Assembly (NCBI GenBank): GCA_019359435.1
Contig: JAHHHI010000063.1
Location: 62,001 to 126,000 of the forward strand
Direction of reading: 5' to 3'
Origin: Kaiparowitsia implicata GSE-PSE-MK54-09C
GTDB taxonomy: Bacteria > Cyanobacteriota > Cyanobacteriia > Elainellales > Elainellaceae
DNA: 64,000 nt
Position numbers and translations under genes: made by a program. Under the pieces are notes generated by a model, which made no database searches, was not told where the DNA came from, and saw only the letters and a program-made list of their open reading frames with translations. Position 1 is the stretch's first letter; every line of letters begins with the position of its first letter. Shown here piece by piece: positions 60,204 through 64,000 of this stretch.

Positions 60204-62723
60204 ATGAGTATTGCTGAATATATCCGAGACGATATCCTCAAACTTCGCCTTAAGGCAGAGTGCCTGGTCGTCTACGACCAAGACCAGCGCTATCGCGACA
60301 TCTGCCTAGACCTAGCCGAAGAGCAGGTCGCCGTCATCGATACCTCAGCCAGCAGCATCGAAAGCCGCGAGCAGGCCCAAGCCGCCTTTCTCAAAGTCGC
60401 TAGCGGCAGCCTCAAAGGCATGGTTGTCTACATCCCTACCGCTGCCCCCGCCACCGATGAGCAACGGCAAAAAGACCCCTTCGCCATCTACGTTCAATGC
60501 GGAGCCCAGTTCCCCGATAGCGACGGTGACGAATACTTCAACCTCTGCCTAAAAGCCAAGCCCGAGCACAACACCGAAATTCGCCGCATCTTCCAAAACA
60601 ACCCCAATCCCCCTTTTGCCACCGTCGATGCCGTCGGCGGTGGCATTAGCTGGCCCCAACTGCGGGCTACCCTCCAGGCCGACTCCGCCGTCGATATCCT
60701 GATCGCCTTTCTCGTACCCACGGAAGCACAGCAGCATGCACTTAAAACCGAGACCGGCTGGTTGCCAGAGGCCAAAGACTTCTTTAAAGCCACCCTTGGC
60801 CTTACCCTCAAAACCCGAGCCAAATCCTGGAGCCCCATCGCCGAAGAGCTATGGCGCTTTGTGCTGTTTAGTGAATTTGTCTTTGACCTGCCCGTACCGT
60901 TGCCAGAAGCCCTCCAGGCGGTTCCCTATGGCCCCCCTGAGGCCGAAGTGGTAGTGTGTGACCTGTGCGATCGCCTACGCAACGACCAACGCTACCAAGA
61001 AGCCTACATAGAGCGGGCAGAAGCCATCGAAGCCGAGCTAAACTTGCCCCCTATCTGTGCTGACATTGACGATCTCGGTCAGCTCAACACCTTTCCCTTT
61101 GAAGAGAGAACCTTTCTCCAACGAGCCGTTCAGGGCATTGTTGCCAACGACCTAGACATTACCCGCGACCTGCTGACCCGCCACAGCCAATCGATCTGGC
61201 GCAGCAAGGGAGAAAACCAAGAGCAGTGGTCACTACTTCAAGCCGCCCTCAACCTGATCGTCATCTGCGAAGACGTTGACCGGCAGTTGCCTGAGTTTGG
61301 CCGCAGCCAGGAGAGCTTAATCAATGCCTACGTTGAGAGCCTGCGCCAGGTCGATCAGCGCCAGCGAGAGCTAGAAGAAAGCGTCGGCAATGCGATCGCC
61401 CTCAGCGATTCCCTTGATGCTGTTTTAGACGCCGCCCGTAGCTGCTACCGGCGGCTGACCGAAAAAGTTCAGGCGCTGTTTACGCGGCAGCTCGAACCCA
61501 GCGGTTGGCCCCCAGCGGGCCGTCTAACCAACACTGAAGTCTTTAAGCGGTTTCTGGCCCCCCGACTCAGCGAGAAAGGGCAGCGCATTGCCTACCTGAT
61601 GATTGACGCCCTGCGCTACGAGCTGGGTGCTGAGCTAGAAAAGCTGCTGACCGAAGTCGGCATCGTCGAAATGCATACCGCCTGTGCCCAGTTACCCACC
61701 ATTACCCCGGTAGGTATGGCCAGCCTGCTGCCCGACGCCCACAACAGCCTCACCTTAGACATCGAGCAGGGCAAGCTGGTGCCCAAAATCGGCGATACAG
61801 TCGTCAGCAATGTGACCCAGCGGATGGGGTACTTAAAAAAGCAATTTGGCGATCGCTTCACCGAGATGACCCTAAGAGATTTCATCACCAAAAAGAATCC
61901 CAGAGTTGAGCCCACCGTTGATTTGCTGGTGCTCCGCAGTACCGAGATCGATAGCCAGCTAGAGTCTAACCCCGAAGACACCCTGAGCCTGATCCCCAAA
62001 ACCCTTAAGCAAATTCGTGTAGCGCTAACCAAGCTGGCCAAACTCGGCTTTCAGGAGGCCATCATCGTTAGCGATCACGGATTCTTTCTCAATGCCCAGG
62101 CCGAAGCAGGGGATGTCTGCACCAAACCCCAGGGCAACTGGCTCTACACAGCCCACGATCGCATGTTGCTGGGCAACGGTACCGCCGACGCTCACAACCT
62201 GGTGCTGAGTGCTGATAAGCTCGGCATTCGCAGCAACGCCGCCCAGGTTGCCCTGCCAAAAACCATGGCTCCCTACCGGGCCGGGCATCTCTATTTCCAC
62301 GGTGGTGCTTCTCTGGCAGAGGCGATCGTGCCCGTCTTGGTCGTGCGTTTAGACAGTGAACCCGTAGAAAAGCTGGAACAGTTCCAGGTAGAGCTGAGCT
62401 ACAAGCGCGGCTCCAAACGGATTACCACTCGCCTCCCCCGCATAGAACTCTCTCTGCTGGCAGGCAATCTATTCTCCCAAGCCAGCGCCTGCGAATTGCT
62501 TCTAGAGGCCCAAGACGCCCAAGGGGAGGTAGTGGGCGAACCGCGCCCCAGTGAAGACGTCAACCCTGCCACCAGGACGATTACCCTATTCCCTGGGGAA
62601 ACCAAGCAAATCGTGCTGCGGATGGATGCCATGTTTGAGGGTAAGTTTACTGTGAAGGCTCTCGACCCGAACACCCTTAGAACTTACGCTAGCCTCAATT
62701 TAGAAACCGACTACACGGTCTAG
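60204..62723 (+). CDS. pglZ: BREX alkaline-phosphatase-superfamily protein PglZ
   Basis: An 839-residue PglZ of the BREX-1 type. The phosphatase-fold domain (about 435-720) carries YLMIDALRYELG (metal-binding Asp), TITPVGMASLLP, VLRSTEID and IIVSDHGFF (Asp-His), then HDRMLLG and HLYFHGGASL. The N-terminal part (1-400) is helical, and a C-terminal beta-rich domain ends in TYASLNLETDYTV. PglZ is a core BREX component required for methylation and exclusion. It starts 44 bp after the AlbA_2-PIWI gene and ends 5 bp before brxL. No damage seen. Confidence 0.92.
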   Translation: MSIAEYIRDDILKLRLKAECLVVYDQDQRYRDICLDLAEEQVAVIDTSASSIESREQAQAAFLKVASGSLKGMVVYIPTAAPATDEQRQKDPFAIYVQCGAQFPDSDGDEYFNLCLKAKPEHNTEIRRIFQNNPNPPFATVDAVGGGISWPQLRATLQADSAVDILIAFLVPTEAQQHALKTETGWLPEAKDFFKATLGLTLKTRAKSWSPIAEELWRFVLFSEFVFDLPVPLPEALQAVPYGPPEAEVVVCDLCDRLRNDQRYQEAYIERAEAIEAELNLPPICADIDDLGQLNTFPFEERTFLQRAVQGIVANDLDITRDLLTRHSQSIWRSKGENQEQWSLLQAALNLIVICEDVDRQLPEFGRSQESLINAYVESLRQVDQRQRELEESVGNAIALSDSLDAVLDAARSCYRRLTEKVQALFTRQLEPSGWPPAGRLTNTEVFKRFLAPRLSEKGQRIAYLMIDALRYELGAELEKLLTEVGIVEMHTACAQLPTITPVGMASLLPDAHNSLTLDIEQGKLVPKIGDTVVSNVTQRMGYLKKQFGDRFTEMTLRDFITKKNPRVEPTVDLLVLRSTEIDSQLESNPEDTLSLIPKTLKQIRVALTKLAKLGFQEAIIVSDHGFFLNAQAEAGDVCTKPQGNWLYTAHDRMLLGNGTADAHNLVLSADKLGIRSNAAQVALPKTMAPYRAGHLYFHGGASLAEAIVPVLVVRLDSEPVEKLEQFQVELSYKRGSKRITTRLPRIELSLLAGNLFSQASACELLLEAQDAQGEVVGEPRPSEDVNPATRTITLFPGETKQIVLRMDAMFEGKFTVKALDPNTLRTYASLNLETDYTV

Positions 62724-62728
62724 ATCCC

Positions 62729-64000
62729 ATGGATAAGCTTGATCTACAGCTCAACGACATCTTTGAGGGCAAGGTTGTCCGCAAAGACTTGCTGCACCGG
62801 ATCAAGAAAGGCACCAACGTTCCCACCTTTGTTTTAGAGTTTCTCCTGGCCAAATACTGCGCCAGCGACGATCCCATGGAAATCGATGCCGGGATGGAAG
62901 CCGTGTTGGCCACCCTCCAAGACAACTATGTCCGACCTGACGAGGCGAATGCCGCCCAGTCTAAGGTAGCGACCAAAGGGCACTACCGCTTCATCGACAA
63001 GGTTCATGTACGCTACGTCGAAAAAGAAAAGCGCCACTGGGCGGCCCTAGAAAACTTCAATTCCCAACGCATTGCCGTTAGCCAACAGTTCTATCGAGAC
63101 AACGACCGCATGTTGGAAGGCGGCATTTGGGCTGAGGTCACTGTCGCCCACAATGCTATTGAAGAAGACGACTACGCCTTTTATATCGAAGACCTACGCC
63201 CCGTTCAGCTCAGTCGTTTTAACTTCGAAGCCTATGCCGAGGGCAGTGAAGTCTTCAGCCGTAATGAATGGGTAGACATTATCCTGCGCACTGTCGGGCT
63301 TGAGGCGACCAAGCTATCTCCACGGCAACGGCTCCACTACATTGCTCGCCTCGCCCCGCTGGTCGAGCCCAACTACAACTTTATTGAATTGGGGCCGAGG
63401 GGCACCGGGAAATCTTACTTTTTTAGCGAGTTCTCCCCCTATTCCACATTGGTCAGCGGTGGCCAAGCCACCAAAGCTACCCTGTTCTACAACAATGCTC
63501 GGGGCAAAGTCGGCCTGGTGGGTTTTTGGGATACCGTGGCCTTTGACGAAGTCGGCGGCATCAAAATCAAAGATCCCGACACCATCCAAATTATGAAGGA
63601 CTTCATGGCCAACGGACGGTTTTCCCGTGGGGTAGAAATTATTGCCGATGCCAGTCTGGCCTTTGTCGGCAACATCGACATGTCGGTGGAGCAAATCGTC
63701 AACTCTAGCCAGTACGACCTCTTTCAGCCCCTCCCCAGCCAGTTTGACCTAGCTGTGATGGATCGCTTCGCCTGTTACTTACCCGGCTGGGAGATGCCGA
63801 AGAACAGCAGCGAATACCTGACCAACAGCTATGGCTTCATCACCGACTATCTAGCTGAAGCCTTTCACTATGCCTTCCAGCACACCAACCGCTATGAAGA
63901 AGTCACCAAGCGCATTCGTCTCGGTTCAGCCGTAGAAGGTCGAGATGAAAAGGGCATCAAGAAAACCGTGGCGGCTTTCCTGAAGATCCTGCATCCATCC
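62729..64000 (+). CDS. brxL: BREX Lon-like protein BrxL (cut by window end)
   Basis: The first 424 codons of BrxL; family members have about 680 residues. It begins with the family pattern LNDIFEGKVVRKDLLHRIK and NVPTFVLEFLLAKYCA. An AAA+ core follows, with Walker A GPRGTGKS at 222-229 and the VAFDEVGGI Walker B at about 272-280. The C-terminal Lon-like part lies outside the window. BrxL is a DNA-stimulated AAA+ protein of BREX type 1 that acts in phage exclusion. Its presence alongside BrxE is unusual. Confidence 0.92.
   Translation, partial: MDKLDLQLNDIFEGKVVRKDLLHRIKKGTNVPTFVLEFLLAKYCASDDPMEIDAGMEAVLATLQDNYVRPDEANAAQSKVATKGHYRFIDKVHVRYVEKEKRHWAALENFNSQRIAVSQQFYRDNDRMLEGGIWAEVTVAHNAIEEDDYAFYIEDLRPVQLSRFNFEAYAEGSEVFSRNEWVDIILRTVGLEATKLSPRQRLHYIARLAPLVEPNYNFIELGPRGTGKSYFFSEFSPYSTLVSGGQATKATLFYNNARGKVGLVGFWDTVAFDEVGGIKIKDPDTIQIMKDFMANGRFSRGVEIIADASLAFVGNIDMSVEQIVNSSQYDLFQPLPSQFDLAVMDRFACYLPGWEMPKNSSEYLTNSYGFITDYLAEAFHYAFQHTNRYEEVTKRIRLGSAVEGRDEKGIKKTVAAFLKILHPS

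Overview
The window looks like accessory DNA, possibly a plasmid or integrated plasmid, from a filamentous cyanobacterium of the Leptolyngbya/Nodosilinea type. This rests on abundant GCGATCGC (HIP1) octamers, cyanobacterial families (DUF1822, secreted TPR-CHAT proteins, UPF0175) and AGAAACCCGGTTTCT-like palindromes. The genus is an inference. No rRNA, tRNA or CRISPR array was seen.

Region 1 (about 0.1-29.4 kb) is a cluster of secreted proteases. It holds a DUF1822 gene and a sigma-70-like gene, five intact TPR-CHAT (caspase-like) genes, one TPR-CHAT gene broken by a stop codon, and one CHAT protein without TPRs that lacks the catalytic histidine. It also holds a trypsin-like and a subtilisin-like protease, two TPR-only proteins, a PPC-like protein, a coiled-coil protein and a 53-residue membrane peptide. 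Nearly every transcription unit, on both strands, is preceded by the same element: GAATAAG, exactly 17 bases, then a TATATA/TAGGTA-like hexamer. It also precedes the sigma-like gene, so this looks like one self-contained regulon.

Region 2 (29.5-42.0 kb) is plasmid-like. It has small hypothetical and HTH genes, a ribbon-helix-helix gene beside a perfect inverted repeat, and a fused trypsin-NACHT-HEAT-TIR defence protein with its Trypco1 partner. It continues with a type II partition module (ParM, probable ParR, 11-bp parC-like repeats) and a MobF relaxase with an accessory protein.

Region 3 (42.2 kb to the end) is a BREX phage-defence operon on the + strand: brxE, brxA, brxB, brxC, pglX, pglZ, brxL (cut by the window edge). 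It is heavily remodelled. The brxE/brxA junction carries a 95-bp tandem duplication. pglX is split into a methyltransferase half and a C-terminal half by a 1.6-kb block of toxin-antitoxin genes (hicBA, an orphan UPF0175, TumE-like). The pglX-pglZ interval holds two unknown genes, an intact IS5-family element, a vapBC pair and a 1122-residue protein.

That last protein is the most striking gene here. It joins an AlbA_2 (Schlafen-like) domain and a HATPase_c_4-type domain to an Argonaute-like MID-PIWI module whose catalytic aspartates are replaced. It is plausibly a guide-dependent sensor built into a BREX locus. I do not know a described system with this architecture.
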